This document shows, piece by piece, positions 54,795 through 64,000 of a stretch of 64,000 bases of DNA. The first letter of the stretch is position 1, and every line of letters begins with the position of its first letter. The position numbers and the translations under genes are program-made. Source of the stretch: Curvibacter sp. GWA2_63_95 (lineage in GTDB: Bacteria; Pseudomonadota; Gammaproteobacteria; Burkholderiales; Burkholderiaceae_C); contig MGPB01000039.1 in assembly GCA_001795455.1 (NCBI GenBank), positions 1-64,000 on the forward strand, in the 5' to 3' direction. The notes under the pieces are model-generated. The model was not told where the DNA came from. It searched no databases and was given only the letters and a program-made list of their open reading frames with translations.

Positions 54795-55619
54795 TCAGAC
54801 TTCCATGTTGTCAATCAGCCGGGTGCTACCCAGCCGCGCTGCGGCCAGCACCACCAGGGCATCGCCACTGCGTGGTGCCTGCAGATCGGCCTGGCGGCGC
54901 ACGGCCACATAGTCGGGCACCCAGCCCGCGCTGCGCAGGGCCTGCATGCCATCGGCTTCCAGGCGCGCCGCATCGGTCTCACCGGCCCGCAGTGCCAGCA
55001 CCATCTTGCGCAGCGTGGCCGACAGCAGCAGCGCCTCTTCGCGCTGGGCCGGGCTCAGGTAGCCGTTGCGGCTGGACAGGGCCAGGCCGGCCTCGTTGCG
55101 CTGGGTTTCGCCGCCCACCACCTCAATGGGCAAGGCGAATTGCTTCACCATGTTGCGGATCACCATGAGCTGCTGATAGTCCTTCTTGCCAAACAGCGCA
55201 CTGCGCGCCTGGGTGCAGGCCAGCAGCTTCATCACCACCGTGCACACCCCAATAAAAAAACCCGGGCGGAAGTGGCCTTCCAGAATGTCGGCCAGTTCGG
55301 TGGGCGGGTGCACCTTGAAGGTCTGGGGCTGGGGGTAGAGCTCTTGTTCGCTGGGGGCAAACACGATGTCGCAACCCGCGGCTTCGAGCTGGGCGCAGTC
55401 GGCCTCCAGTGTGCGCGGGTAGGTGTCAAAGTCTTCGTGCGGGGCAAACTGCAGCCGGTTCACAAAGATGGTGCTGATGGTCACATCGCCCAGCGGCTTG
55501 GCCTGGCGCACCAGCGCCAGGTGGCCGGCGTGCAGATTGCCCATGGTGGGCACCACGGCAGGGTGGCGGTACTGGCTCAGGGCTGCGCGCAGGTCGGCAA
55601 TGGTGTGGATGAGTTGCAT
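54795..55619 (-). CDS. panC: Pantothenate synthetase
   Basis: ATP-dependent ligation of pantoate and beta-alanine, the last step of pantothenate synthesis. The 274-residue product starts [20 protein letters not shown] and has the class I nucleotidyltransferase signature [16 protein letters not shown] (HxGH), [32 protein letters not shown] and [13 protein letters not shown] with the KMSKS-equivalent loop. It lies 10 bp downstream of panB. The predicted open frame upstream of 55619 is the panB end and is not part of the gene. Confidence 0.95.
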   Translation of the reverse strand: MQLIHTIADLRAALSQYRHPAVVPTMGNLHAGHLALVRQAKPLGDVTISTIFVNRLQFAPHEDFDTYPRTLEADCAQLEAAGCDIVFAPSEQELYPQPQTFKVHPPTELADILEGHFRPGFFIGVCTVVMKLLACTQARSALFGKKDYQQLMVIRNMVKQFALPIEVVGGETQRNEAGLALSSRNGYLSPAQREEALLLSATLRKMVLALRAGETDAARLEADGMQALRSAGWVPDYVAVRRQADLQAPRSGDALVVLAAARLGSTRLIDNMEV

Positions 55620-55629
55620 AGGCTTGTGG

Positions 55630-56532
55630 TTACCAAGCGTGAATAGAGTCGTCAGGGAACGTACCGTTTTTGACGGCGGCCACATAGGCTTCCATGGCAC
55701 CGCGGATGCTATGGGCGTCGTTCATGAAGTTGCGCACGAACTTGGGGTTTTTCCCCAAGTTCACACCCAGCATGTCATGCAGCACCAGCACCTGGCCGGC
55801 CGTGCCCTTGCCCGCACCAATGCCAATGGTGGCGCAGTGCGGCAGCTCTTGCGTCAGCTCGGCCGACAGGGGCGCGGGCACCATCTCCAGCACCACCATG
55901 GTGGCGCCGGCATCCTGCAGTGCGTGGGCATGTTTCTTCATCACATCGGCTGCTGCATCGCCACGGCCCTGCACGCGGTAGCCACCCAGCGCGTGCACGG
56001 TTTGGGGGGTCAGGCCCAGGTGGGCGCAGACGGGGATGCCGCGCTCCACCAGAAAGTGGACGACCTCGGTGGTCCAGCCGCCGCCTTCAAGCTTGACCAT
56101 ATGGGCACCGGCCTGCATCAGCACGCTGGCGCTGCGGATGGCTTGCTCCTTCGACTCCTGGTAGCTGCCAAAGGGCAGGTCACCAATCAGCCATGCGGTG
56201 CCTTGGGCGCGGCGCAGGCCACGGGCCACGCTTTCGGTGTGGTAAGCCATGTCGTCCAGCGTCACGCCCACTGTGCTGTGCAGGCCGCGGCACACCATGC
56301 CCAGGGAGTCGCCCACCAGGATGCACTCCACACCGGCGGCATCCGCCACGGCCGCAAAGGTGGCGTCGTAGGCGGTGAGCATGGTGATCTTTTCGCCCCG
56401 CGTGTGCATCTCCTGGATGCGCGGCAGGCTGATGGGCTTGCGGGTGGACGGCGGCGATGCCGGGGGCAGCGTGCCGTAGGGAGTCGCGTTGGTTGCGCTG
56501 GAGGCTTGTTCACCGGTCGGGTTCAGGGCCAT
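55630..56532 (-). CDS. panB: 3-Methyl-2-oxobutanoate hydroxymethyltransferase
   Basis: Transfers a hydroxymethyl group from 5,10-methylene-tetrahydrofolate to 2-oxoisovalerate, the first step of pantothenate synthesis. The 300-residue product has [40 protein letters not shown] (metal-binding DS), [18 protein letters not shown] with catalytic Glu region, and [24 protein letters not shown] precedes ATG 56532 by seven bases. About 30 residues at the N-terminus are low complexity. Its substrate 2-oxoisovalerate is also used by LeuA encoded earlier. Confidence 0.95.
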   Translation of the reverse strand: MALNPTGEQASSATNATPYGTLPPASPPSTRKPISLPRIQEMHTRGEKITMLTAYDATFAAVADAAGVECILVGDSLGMVCRGLHSTVGVTLDDMAYHTESVARGLRRAQGTAWLIGDLPFGSYQESKEQAIRSASVLMQAGAHMVKLEGGGWTTEVVHFLVERGIPVCAHLGLTPQTVHALGGYRVQGRGDAAADVMKKHAHALQDAGATMVVLEMVPAPLSAELTQELPHCATIGIGAGKGTAGQVLVLHDMLGVNLGKNPKFVRNFMNDAHSIRGAMEAYVAAVKNGTFPDDSIHAW

Positions 56533-56623
56533 GGAGGACTCCAAAAAATCGGGATTACCAAGGGTTTGGCGAAAGTGGGGCGAATACTAACCGCAGTTGC
56601 GTACCGCGATGTAGAGGCCGATC

Positions 56624-57472
56624 TCAGGTGGGGGAATAGGCCAGGCGCACGTAGATCGGGGCAAAGGCCTCGGCCTGGGTGATCTCGATCAGGGTTTCCT
56701 TGGCCAGCTCCAGCAGGGCGATAAAGGTCACCACCAGCACCGGTGCGCCCTGGCTGGCGTCAAACAGGTCTTCAAAACCCACAAAGCGCTGGCCCTGCAG
56801 GCGCTTGAGCACGATGCTCATGTGCTCGCGCACCGAGAGTTCCTCGCGGCTGATCTTGTGGTGTTGCACCAGCTTGGCCCGCTTCATGATGTCGCGCCAG
56901 GCCTCTTGCAGGTCCACCAACTGCACATCCGGAAACCGAGGCTGCAGGCTTTGCTCGATGTGGGCATTGGCTTTGAGGAAGTCGCGCCCGTACTGCGGCA
57001 CCGCGTTAAGGCGGGCCGCGGCCAGTTTCATCTGCTCGTACTCCAGCAGGCGGCGGACCAGCTCGGCGCGCGGGTCTTCGGCTTCTTCGCCCTCGGCCGT
57101 CTTCTTGGGCGGCAGCAGCATGCGCGACTTGATCTCGATCAGCATCGCCGCCATCAGCAGGTACTCGGCCGCCAGCTCCAGGTTGTGCTTGCGGATCTGG
57201 TCCACGTAGACCAAATATTGCTTGGTCACGCTGAGCATGGGGATGTCCAGAATGTTGAAATTCTGCTTGCGGATCAGGTACAGCAGCAAGTCCAGCGGCC
57301 CCTCAAAGGCCTCCAGAAACACCTCCAGCGCGTCCGGCGGGATGTACAAATCCTGCGGCATCGCAAACAGCGGCTCGCCATACAGGCGTGCCAAAGCCAC
57401 CCGGTCCACCACCTCGGGCATGGTGGCCATGGAGGCCGTGTCAGAGCCGCTGTCCGCAGAGAGAGTGCTCAT
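56624..57472 (-). CDS. scpA: Segregation and condensation protein A
   Basis: A 282-residue kleisin subunit of the SMC-ScpAB chromosome condensin. The N-terminal kleisin helix region is FEGPLDLLLYLIRKQNFNIL at about residue 55, followed by SVTKQYLVYVDQIRKHNLEL and AAEYLLMAAMLIEIKSRMLL; the C-terminal winged-helix region ends FAPIYVRLAY. It bridges SMC heads and recruits ScpB. It lies downstream of the DUF3460 gene and upstream of panB on the same strand, separated from the former by a dispersed repeat. Confidence 0.93.
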   Translation of the reverse strand: MSTLSADSGSDTASMATMPEVVDRVALARLYGEPLFAMPQDLYIPPDALEVFLEAFEGPLDLLLYLIRKQNFNILDIPMLSVTKQYLVYVDQIRKHNLELAAEYLLMAAMLIEIKSRMLLPPKKTAEGEEAEDPRAELVRRLLEYEQMKLAAARLNAVPQYGRDFLKANAHIEQSLQPRFPDVQLVDLQEAWRDIMKRAKLVQHHKISREELSVREHMSIVLKRLQGQRFVGFEDLFDASQGAPVLVVTFIALLELAKETLIEITQAEAFAPIYVRLAYSPT

Positions 57473-57477
57473 GGGTT

Positions 57478-57523
57478 GCTATTAAATTGGGAGCTGCTCG
57501 CGCAATATCCACGCGGGCTAGAG
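57478..57523 (+). repeat. Dispersed ~45-bp repeat between DUF3460 gene and scpA
   Basis: GCTATTAAATTGGGAGCTGC, then TCGCGCAATATCCACGCGGG and CTAGAG: one of the best-preserved copies in the window, in forward orientation. Confidence 0.92.
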
Positions 57524-57536
57524 GCCTATTTGGCTC

Positions 57537-57743
57537 TTATTTGGCGTTGGTCTGGTAGACGTAGGGCTTTTGCGCCACGCGGGCCTCGTTGTAGGCCTTC
57601 ACCGCGTTGCGGTCCACGCTCTTGTCCCACAGCAGGGCGCGGCCCTGGCGTTGTTCGGCTTCCAGCGTGGGCTTGGCAGTCTTGAGCTGGTCAATGAACT
57701 GGGTAGCTTCGGATTGGTAGTCGGGGCGGCGGAAAATGTTCAT
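57537..57743 (-). CDS. DUF3460 family small protein
   Basis: A 68-residue protein starting MNIFRRPDYQSEATQFIDQL and ending VYQTNAK. The pattern RRPDYxSExTxFxxxLK with later ALLWDKSVDR is that of the DUF3460 family, which is found beside scpA/panC in Burkholderiales. No motif suggests a function; it is short, charged and probably helical. ATG 57743 was chosen because GAGGAT lies a few bases upstream and the N-terminus is the conserved part. Confidence 0.85.
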   Translation of the reverse strand: MNIFRRPDYQSEATQFIDQLKTAKPTLEAEQRQGRALLWDKSVDRNAVKAYNEARVAQKPYVYQTNAK

Positions 57744-57835
57744 GGATGAATCCTCGTTGGCGGCCATTTTAGCCGCCATGGCCGCTGCCCAGCGCACGGC
57801 AGGTCGGACTGCAAACCCGGTATCCTTGCGGCCCT

Positions 57836-58705
57836 ATGCGCAATTCTGACTATTCCACCGCCCAGATCGCCGCCCTGGCCCAGGCGGACGTGGCCCGTGC
57901 CCTGCAAGAAGACGTGGGCGCGGGGGATCTGACCGCCTCCCTGATCGACCCCAGCCGCCGTGCCCGTGCCCGCGTGCTCGCCCGCGAAGCGGCGGTCCTC
58001 TGCGGTGAGCCGTGGGCCACCGCTGCCGTGCTGGCGCTGGACCCGTCGGCCGCCATCATTTGGCATGTGCGCGAAGGCCAGCGCTGCCACGCCGACCAGG
58101 TGGTGGTGGAGATTGAAGGCAACGCCCAGGCCCTGCTGACGGCCGAACGCACCGCGCTGAACTTCTTGCAACTGCTGAGCGCTGTGGCCACCAAAACCGC
58201 CACCTTTGTCAGCGCCGTGGAATCGGTGCCCGGCAATCGCGCCGCCATTGTGGACACACGCAAAACCCTGCCCGGCCTGCGCATGGCGCAGAAGTACGCG
58301 GTGCACCAGGGCGGCGGCACCAACCACCGCATTGGCCTGTTCGACGCCGTGCTGATCAAGGAAAACCACATTGCCGCTGCCGGTGGTGTGACCGCTGCGC
58401 TGCAGCGCGCCAGCCAGCTTGCGGCCAGTGCCAAGTTCATTGAAGTGGAAGTGGAGACGCTGGACCAGCTGCGCGAGGCGCTGGACTGCGGCGCCAAGAT
58501 GGTGCTGCTGGACAACATGACCATGGCCCACCTGGTGCAAGCCGTGGCCATCAACGCCGGGCGGGCGATTCTGGAAGTGTCGGGCGGCGTGAGCCTGGAC
58601 ACTGTGCGCGCCATTGCCGCCACCGGCGTGGACCGCATCTCTATCGGCGCCCTGACCAAGGACGTGAAGGCCACCGACTTTTCCATGCGTTTTGAGGAGC
58701 TGTGA
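57836..58705 (+). CDS. nadC: Nicotinate-nucleotide pyrophosphorylase (carboxylating)
   Basis: Quinolinate phosphoribosyltransferase of de novo NAD synthesis. The 289-residue product has [13 protein letters not shown] at the N-terminus, [16 protein letters not shown], the signature [23 protein letters not shown] and [19 protein letters not shown], and near the end [20 protein letters not shown]. Its stop overlaps the nadA start in TGATG, so NadC and NadA, consecutive in the pathway, are translationally coupled. Confidence 0.96.
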   Translation: MRNSDYSTAQIAALAQADVARALQEDVGAGDLTASLIDPSRRARARVLAREAAVLCGEPWATAAVLALDPSAAIIWHVREGQRCHADQVVVEIEGNAQALLTAERTALNFLQLLSAVATKTATFVSAVESVPGNRAAIVDTRKTLPGLRMAQKYAVHQGGGTNHRIGLFDAVLIKENHIAAAGGVTAALQRASQLAASAKFIEVEVETLDQLREALDCGAKMVLLDNMTMAHLVQAVAINAGRAILEVSGGVSLDTVRAIAATGVDRISIGALTKDVKATDFSMRFEEL

Positions 58706-59808
58706 TGTCTGCCAGCGATGTGATTGACGTCGAATACGAACAGCCCGCCTGTTCCACCAAACACGCCTGGGCGCGTGTGCCGGTGGAGCCCACACCATCG
58801 CAGCGCACGGCGCTCAAGGACAAGATCAAGCGCCTGCTGAAAGAGAAGAACGCCGTCATGGTGTCGCACTACTACGTGCACCCCGACCTGCAAGATTTGG
58901 CCGAAGAAACCGGCGGCCTGGTGAGTGACTCGCTGGAGATGGCCCGCTTTGGCCGCGACCACAGCGCGCAGACGCTGGTGGTGTCGGGCGTGAAGTTTAT
59001 GGGCGAGACCAGCAAAATCTTGTCGCCGCACAAGACCGTGCTGATGCCCGACCTAGATGCCACCTGCTCGCTGGACCTGGGCTGCCCCATCAGCGAATTC
59101 AACGCCTTTTGCGACGCCCACCCGGACCGCACCGTGGTGGTCTACGCCAACACCAGCGCCGCCGTCAAAGCGCGTGCCGATTGGCTGGTGACCAGCAGCT
59201 GCGCGCTGGACATCGTGCGTGCACTCAAAGACAAGGGCCAGAAGATTCTCTGGGCGCCCGACAAACATTTGGGCGGCTACATCCAGCGCGAGACCGGCGC
59301 CGACATGGTGTTCTGGGAAGGTGCCTGCATCGTGCACGACGAGTTCAAGGCCTTTGAGCTGGAAGCCCTGATCAAGGAGCACCCCAAGGCCAAAGTGCTG
59401 GTGCACCCCGAGTCGCCCCAGGACGTGGTGGCCCTGGCCCACGCCGTGGGCTCCACCAGCGCCATCCTCAAGGCCGCGCAGACGCTGGACGCCGACACCT
59501 TCATCGTCGCCACCGACAACGGCATGCTGCACAAACTGCGCACGCTCAACCCCACCAAGACCTTCATCGAGGCCCCCACCGCCGGCAACAGTGCCACCTG
59601 TAAAAGCTGCGCCCACTGCCCCTGGATGGCCATGAACGGCCTGGCCGGTGTGGCCCAGGTGCTGGAGCTGGGCACCAACGAAATCCAGGTGGACAGCGGT
59701 TTGATTGACCGGGCGCGCTTGCCTATCGACCGCATGCTGGCGTTTACTGCGGCGCTGAAGAATGGGCAGCCGGTGGGTGGCTTGATTCCGAATATTGGGG
59801 CGGCCTGA
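58705..59808 (+). CDS. nadA: Quinolinate synthase A
   Basis: [4Fe-4S] enzyme condensing iminoaspartate with dihydroxyacetone phosphate to quinolinate. The 367-residue product has [40 protein letters not shown], and the cluster cysteines in [11 protein letters not shown], the middle region and [13 protein letters not shown] near residue 300. GAGGAG precedes the start. An in-frame GTG one codon upstream is less likely. No nadB gene is adjacent, so the iminoaspartate source is encoded elsewhere. Confidence 0.96.
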   Translation: MSASDVIDVEYEQPACSTKHAWARVPVEPTPSQRTALKDKIKRLLKEKNAVMVSHYYVHPDLQDLAEETGGLVSDSLEMARFGRDHSAQTLVVSGVKFMGETSKILSPHKTVLMPDLDATCSLDLGCPISEFNAFCDAHPDRTVVVYANTSAAVKARADWLVTSSCALDIVRALKDKGQKILWAPDKHLGGYIQRETGADMVFWEGACIVHDEFKAFELEALIKEHPKAKVLVHPESPQDVVALAHAVGSTSAILKAAQTLDADTFIVATDNGMLHKLRTLNPTKTFIEAPTAGNSATCKSCAHCPWMAMNGLAGVAQVLELGTNEIQVDSGLIDRARLPIDRMLAFTAALKNGQPVGGLIPNIGAA

Positions 59809-59830
59809 GGTTTAGGTGTTTTTGGCCTTT

Positions 59831-59872
59831 GGCCCCCGTGGAATATGTGCGAGCAGCTATTGAATTAGTAGC
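59831..59872 (-). repeat. Dispersed ~45-bp repeat after nadA, at the edge of the AT-rich patch
   Basis: GGCCCCCGTGGAATATGTGC, then GAGCAGCTATTGAATTAGTA and GC: a reverse-orientation copy, 22 bp after the nadA stop. It marks the point where base composition starts to shift. Confidence 0.9.
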
Positions 59873-59910
59873 GAAGCTAGAGATTGCGATGCCGCATAGC
59901 GGCGGAAGCC

Positions 59911-59924
59911 GAATTTGCAAATTC
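59911..59924. promoter_or_regulatory. 14-bp perfect palindrome in the leader of the TIR-like gene
   Basis: GAATTTGCAAATTC is a perfect palindrome about 170 bp upstream of the next gene. A second inverted repeat, GGTAT-TTTT-ATACC, is at 60013-60026. The rest of the 59873-60094 gap contains no gene that I can support. Either palindrome could be an operator; this is a guess from symmetry and position. Confidence 0.3.
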
Positions 59925-60094
59925 ACCCGTTCGGGGGATATTCAAGCTCGCGCATCAACGTGAAAATTGCCCAAGCTGGTGAAAGCCAATTTTTACGATT
60001 TGCGGGCTAGTTGGTATTTTTATACCTGTGCCTATTCGGTCACGTTTCGCCTCGAACGTCGCGCTCACACACGACATCTCTTTACACTCCAAGG

Positions 60095-61096
60095 ATGAAT
60101 ACACCACTCGCTTTAGCGTCACTGAAGGCCTTTGTCATTGGTCCAATTGGGGATAAGGATGCAGAAGACGGCAGTCCAGCTCGCTTGGCCTATGAAGAGG
60201 GAATTCAGGTATTTGAAGATGTCATTTCGCCTGCGTGTACTGCCTTCGGACTAGAAGCCGGAAGAGCGGACATGATTTCTCGCTCAGGAGAGATACCTGA
60301 ACAGATATTTCGGCAGCTTCGTGATTGTCCAGTTGTTATTGCAGATTTAACTGGCGCAAATCCCAATGTGATGTACGAACTTGGTCTTCGCCACACGACG
60401 GGCAAAGTGACTATTCAGATTGGAGAAAAGGGCAGACTCCCGTTCGACGTGGCTGCTATTCGAACAATCATGTTTAAACGGACCGAGGCTGGTTTGGTTC
60501 AAGCTCGCAAAGATCTTTCCAAATCCCTTGCCGCAAACTTGGATACGGGTGGTGATCCCGTAGCCGCAACCCGCATCTGGTTCGAGGCCCCCTTATCCGA
60601 GCGGGAGGAAACGCACCCTGCTTCAGAAGAAACCGCCTCTGAAAAAATCGAAGACGATTCGCCTGGATTCCTTGAACTGTTGGCAGAGATGGAAACAGGC
60701 ACTCAATCTATGACTCAGACTATGGGCGCTGCAGCATCGGTGATTGAGGATATCAGCGCTGTCTATACGGATGCAACGGCACGCATTCGCGAAGCGGATG
60801 CGCGAGGCGCTGGTGCTTCCGCTAGGCTGGCAATTGCTGAACTAACGGCTACGAAGCTCAATGAACAGGCTGCTCGACTTGAAGTCATATCTGGTGAATA
60901 TGCTCGCACCGTCGAGCGAATTGAGCCCGGTATTCAGTATCTGCTTGGTCGACTTGCGGACGAGCCAGATCAGCTCGCATCTGTGCCTGACTTTCCTGGG
61001 CAGATGAAGAACCTTTGCGAGGCGGCCCGACTAAGTATTGATGGGTCAAACGCAATGCGTGCCAACGCCATAGAAATCGGTAAAGCATCACGCTGA
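60095..61096 (+). CDS. TIR/nucleoside-deoxyribosyltransferase-like domain protein with helical C-terminus
   Basis: A 333-residue protein in an AT-richer segment with unusual codon use. Residues 11-130 form an alpha/beta domain: KAFVIGPIGD first strand, helix EEGIQVFEDVISPACTAFGL, then VVIADLTGANPNVMYELGLRH (80-100) and LPFDVAAIRTIMF (115-127). The YELG Glu95 is placed like the catalytic Glu of deoxyribosyltransferase- and TIR-like enzymes. Such domains in bacteria often hydrolyse NAD or nucleotides in stress or defence. The C-terminal 180 residues are Ala/Glu-rich and predicted helical or coiled-coil. No partner gene adjoins it. Function is inferred from the domain only. Start ATG 60095 has AAGG directly before it. 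Confidence 0.7.
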   Translation: MNTPLALASLKAFVIGPIGDKDAEDGSPARLAYEEGIQVFEDVISPACTAFGLEAGRADMISRSGEIPEQIFRQLRDCPVVIADLTGANPNVMYELGLRHTTGKVTIQIGEKGRLPFDVAAIRTIMFKRTEAGLVQARKDLSKSLAANLDTGGDPVAATRIWFEAPLSEREETHPASEETASEKIEDDSPGFLELLAEMETGTQSMTQTMGAAASVIEDISAVYTDATARIREADARGAGASARLAIAELTATKLNEQAARLEVISGEYARTVERIEPGIQYLLGRLADEPDQLASVPDFPGQMKNLCEAARLSIDGSNAMRANAIEIGKASR

Positions 61097-61332
61097 TTGA
61101 AGCGTGCTGGTGATCGTTTAGCGCCCTCATTCAAGCGAATCTCGGATACGTCCAGTAGGGTTGCTGGTTGGTCGAGCCTCGCGGACAAGCTACTCACGTT
61201 GCCGATTGATTCGGGCTCTACTTCTGTGGTTTAGCAATGGCGCGCTACAACATTCTTCTATCCGCCTCAACTATCTGTTGTAGCTTGTGACGAGTGTTTA
61301 ACCAACCCAGCTAGAAAATTTTGACCGTACCC
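61097..61332. other. AT-richer non-coding stretch after the TIR-like gene
   Basis: 236 bp without a supportable gene, RNA or clear hairpin. Composition resembles the preceding gene rather than the GC-rich flanks, so it probably belongs to the same acquired segment. The transition back to typical composition is at about 61320-61335, at the stop of the DUF3592 gene. Confidence 0.5.
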
Positions 61333-62106
61333 CTATTCCCCTTTCCCCCGCGTAAACAGCGTCACCAGCAGCGGCAGTAGCGCCAGCGTAAACAGGGTGC
61401 ACAGGCAAGCGACCCACAGCGGGTAGCCGTCCGGGTTGCCCAGGGCGAAGTACTTGAGTGCCACGTAGCCCAGGGTCAGTGCCATCAGCAAGCTGACGCC
61501 GGGCAGGAAGACGCGGAGCAGGAACGTGGCGCCGAAGGACGACACGCCGGCCATGGGGCGGCCCAGTGCGTACCAGATGGTGGCCCACAAGAAGTAGCCC
61601 AGGATGAACAGCATGACGCAGGCCCCCAGCCACAGGCCCACGCTGCGGGGGCTGAGCTCGGTGGCTGATCGGTCACCCGGGGCGTACACCACCGTGAGCC
61701 TGGCGCCTTCATTCGGGATTTCGGTGGACGCTACCGAGTTGGACAACTCCAGCGTCTCGCCATCGGGCCCGACAAAGCGCACCTGGGCGGTGTGCATCAG
61801 GCGCTGGCCGCGCACGGTGCGGCCGTTGGAGTCTTTTTCTTCGTAGTCGCGCAACTCCGAGGTGTGGCCGACCACGGTGGCGCTGTAGCTGGGTTTGGTG
61901 GCCAGGTCATATAGCGCCTGGCCAGTCCAGTAGGTGAAGGGCACGAACAAGGCAATCAACGCAAAGATGATGATGACGAGCAGCGCGCTGCCGTCCTTTT
62001 TGCCACCTTGGCTGCGCTGTGACACGCGCCGCCCCAGCCAGATGGCGGCGGCGAGGAAGGTTGCGCTGCTGGCCAGAAAGGTCACGCCTGCGGAGGTCAG
62101 CTGCAT
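61333..62106 (-). CDS. DUF3592 membrane protein
   Basis: A 257-residue membrane protein. N-terminal helix LTSAGVTFLASSATFLAAAI, second helix LLVIIIFALIALFVPFTYWT, a soluble beta-rich region of about 80-160 (YSATVVGHTSELRDYEEKD, TAQVRFVGPDGETLELSNSV, VVYAPGDRSATELS) typical of DUF3592, then three to four C-terminal helices (LWLGACVMLFILGYFLWATI onward). The family's role is unknown. The start is uncertain: ATG 62106 gives a clean N-terminal helix, while an in-frame ATG at 62166 would add 20 residues; neither has a clear ribosome-binding site. Confidence 0.75.
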   Translation of the reverse strand: MQLTSAGVTFLASSATFLAAAIWLGRRVSQRSQGGKKDGSALLVIIIFALIALFVPFTYWTGQALYDLATKPSYSATVVGHTSELRDYEEKDSNGRTVRGQRLMHTAQVRFVGPDGETLELSNSVASTEIPNEGARLTVVYAPGDRSATELSPRSVGLWLGACVMLFILGYFLWATIWYALGRPMAGVSSFGATFLLRVFLPGVSLLMALTLGYVALKYFALGNPDGYPLWVACLCTLFTLALLPLLVTLFTRGKGE

Positions 62107-62189
62107 GGCAGAGCCCGATCTGGCAGGGCCGTGGGAAGCGGGTGGTGTGCGTTCATGGAGGGCCATTCTAGGCACCGCCACCAGCGGTA

Positions 62190-62513
62190 TCAGGCCGTTG
62201 GTTCGGTGAGCAAGCCCGCGGCCTGCCAGGCGGCAATACCACCGTCCAGGTAGCGCGCGTTCAGGCCCATCACACGCAGCGCGGTGGTCAGCCCCTGGCT
62301 GATCTCGCGACCGTGCGCGCAGTACAGCACCACCAGCGTGTCCTTGGGTACCTGGTCTTTCCACTCCAGCCACTGGGCCGGGTTGTGCCACTGGGCGTGG
62401 GCGATCTGGGTGCCGCCTTGCTGGCGGGCGCTGTCGCGGCGCACATCCAGCAGCGTGACGGCCTGCCCTTGTGCTTGCAGCTGGGCGAGTTCGGTGGCGG
62501 TGATGGCGTCCAT
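62190..62513 (-). CDS. Single-domain rhodanese
   Basis: A 107-residue rhodanese domain without signal or membrane segment: TLLDVRRDSARQQGGTQIAH, then the active-site loop LVVLYCAHGREIS with the catalytic Cys, and the closing LDGGIAAWQAAGLL. It would transfer sulfane sulfur or act as a thiol-redox/arsenate-type enzyme. It starts 9 bp after the stop of the chromate transporter gene on the same strand; a rhodanese next to chrA suggests co-expression, perhaps for redox stress, but this is inference. Confidence 0.88.
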   Translation of the reverse strand: MDAITATELAQLQAQGQAVTLLDVRRDSARQQGGTQIAHAQWHNPAQWLEWKDQVPKDTLVVLYCAHGREISQGLTTALRVMGLNARYLDGGIAAWQAAGLLTEPTA

Positions 62514-62522
62514 GGGGTTTTC

Positions 62523-63884
<1,362 letters not shown>

Positions 63885-63910
63885 AGTCGGATAGTCTAAG
63901 TGTTTTGTGC

Positions 63911-63956
63911 CTCCAGAGCCCATGGAATATGCGCAAACAGCTATCAAAATCAGAGC
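63911..63956 (-). repeat. Dispersed ~45-bp repeat upstream of chrA
   Basis: CTCCAGAGCCCATGGAATAT, then GCGCAAACAGCTATC, then AAAATCAGAGC: a reverse-orientation copy in the region between divergent chrA and the gene starting at 63973. Confidence 0.85.
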
Positions 63957-63972
63957 AAAAAGGAATATGCAC

Positions 63973-64000
63973 ATGAGCGATTTATCTGCCTTCCCCATCA
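63973..64000 (+). CDS. Start of a gene, probably a glutathione S-transferase (cut by window edge)
   Basis: An ATG with AAGGAA about eight bases upstream begins MSDLSAFPI before the window ends. This N-terminus resembles that of YghU-type glutathione S-transferases in Comamonadaceae (MSDLS-FPIT-W). With only nine residues the assignment is tentative. Confidence 0.4.

Noticed and set aside
59875..61315. AGCTAGA direct repeats at both edges of the AT-rich patch as a target-site duplication
   Set aside because: Seven bases can match by chance and there is no recombinase gene; kept only as a hint within the island finding.

Overview
The window is a high-GC, densely packed chromosomal segment of a betaproteobacterium, most likely a Burkholderiales member of the Comamonadaceae (Rhodoferax/Polaromonas/Acidovorax-like). 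The evidence is the gene content and order (DUF971-ubiE-Tim44-ubiJ-ubiB; FmdB-DUF502-aspS-nudB-EEP-clsB; gpmA / rhodanese-grxC-secB-gpsA; DUF3460-scpA-panB-panC; nadC-nadA), a non-discriminating-type AspRS, a cyanophycin locus, a Comamonadaceae-style porin, and a dispersed repeat of about 45 bp present in at least 11 copies. No rRNA, tRNA, CRISPR array, transposase or phage gene was seen. Genus assignment is inference.

Layout. 1-5 kb: rppH (cut by the window edge) diverges from proS, followed by a lytic transglycosylase, a GGDEF-EAL protein and grxD. 5-15 kb: slyD, a long-type leuA, a periplasmic solute-binding protein, yjdM, prmC, a chemoreceptor, prfA and hemA. The hemA-prfA-prmC-grxD group is split here by plus-strand inserts and repeats. 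15-21 kb: a HAD phosphatase, then a complete minus-strand ugpBAECQ glycerol-3-phosphate operon with a Pho-box-like site upstream and a striking pair of hairpins between ugpE and ugpC. 21-30 kb: a 1308-residue FAD/Fe-S oxidoreductase, then the ubiquinone genes ubiE, ubiJ and ubiB with companions. 30-38 kb: aspS, folate genes nudB and folE, a phospholipase-D-type cardiolipin synthase, a BLUF blue-light sensor directly behind folE, an EamA permease and a DUF429 protein. 38-45 kb: a diguanylate cyclase overlapping a MinD/FlhG-like ATPase, moeB, a carboxy-terminal protease, gpmA, and rhodanese-grxC-secB-gpsA. 45-53 kb: a cyanophycin (nitrogen/carbon reserve polymer) locus with two synthetases, one carrying a degenerate and truncated Mur-ligase half, diverging from an ABC exporter-like protein and a DUF1854 protein. 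53-60 kb: SPOR lipoprotein, porin, pantothenate genes panB/panC, scpA, and NAD genes nadC/nadA. 60-61.3 kb: an AT-richer, probably acquired patch holding one protein with a TIR/deoxyribosyltransferase-like domain and a helical tail. 61.3-64 kb: a DUF3592 membrane protein, a rhodanese, a two-domain chromate transporter, and the start of a probable glutathione transferase gene.

Most of the window is core metabolism: translation (proS, aspS, prfA, prmC), tetrapyrrole entry (hemA), ubiquinone, folate, pantothenate, NAD, leucine, phospholipid and G3P handling. The less ordinary content is (i) the paired hairpins sharing one exact 25-nt core in opposite orientation at 17.5-17.7 kb, (ii) the dispersed repeat, several copies of which have become coding sequence or gene boundaries, (iii) the cyanophycin locus and its odd transporter, (iv) the BLUF-folE pair, and (v) the solitary TIR-like gene in the AT-rich patch.
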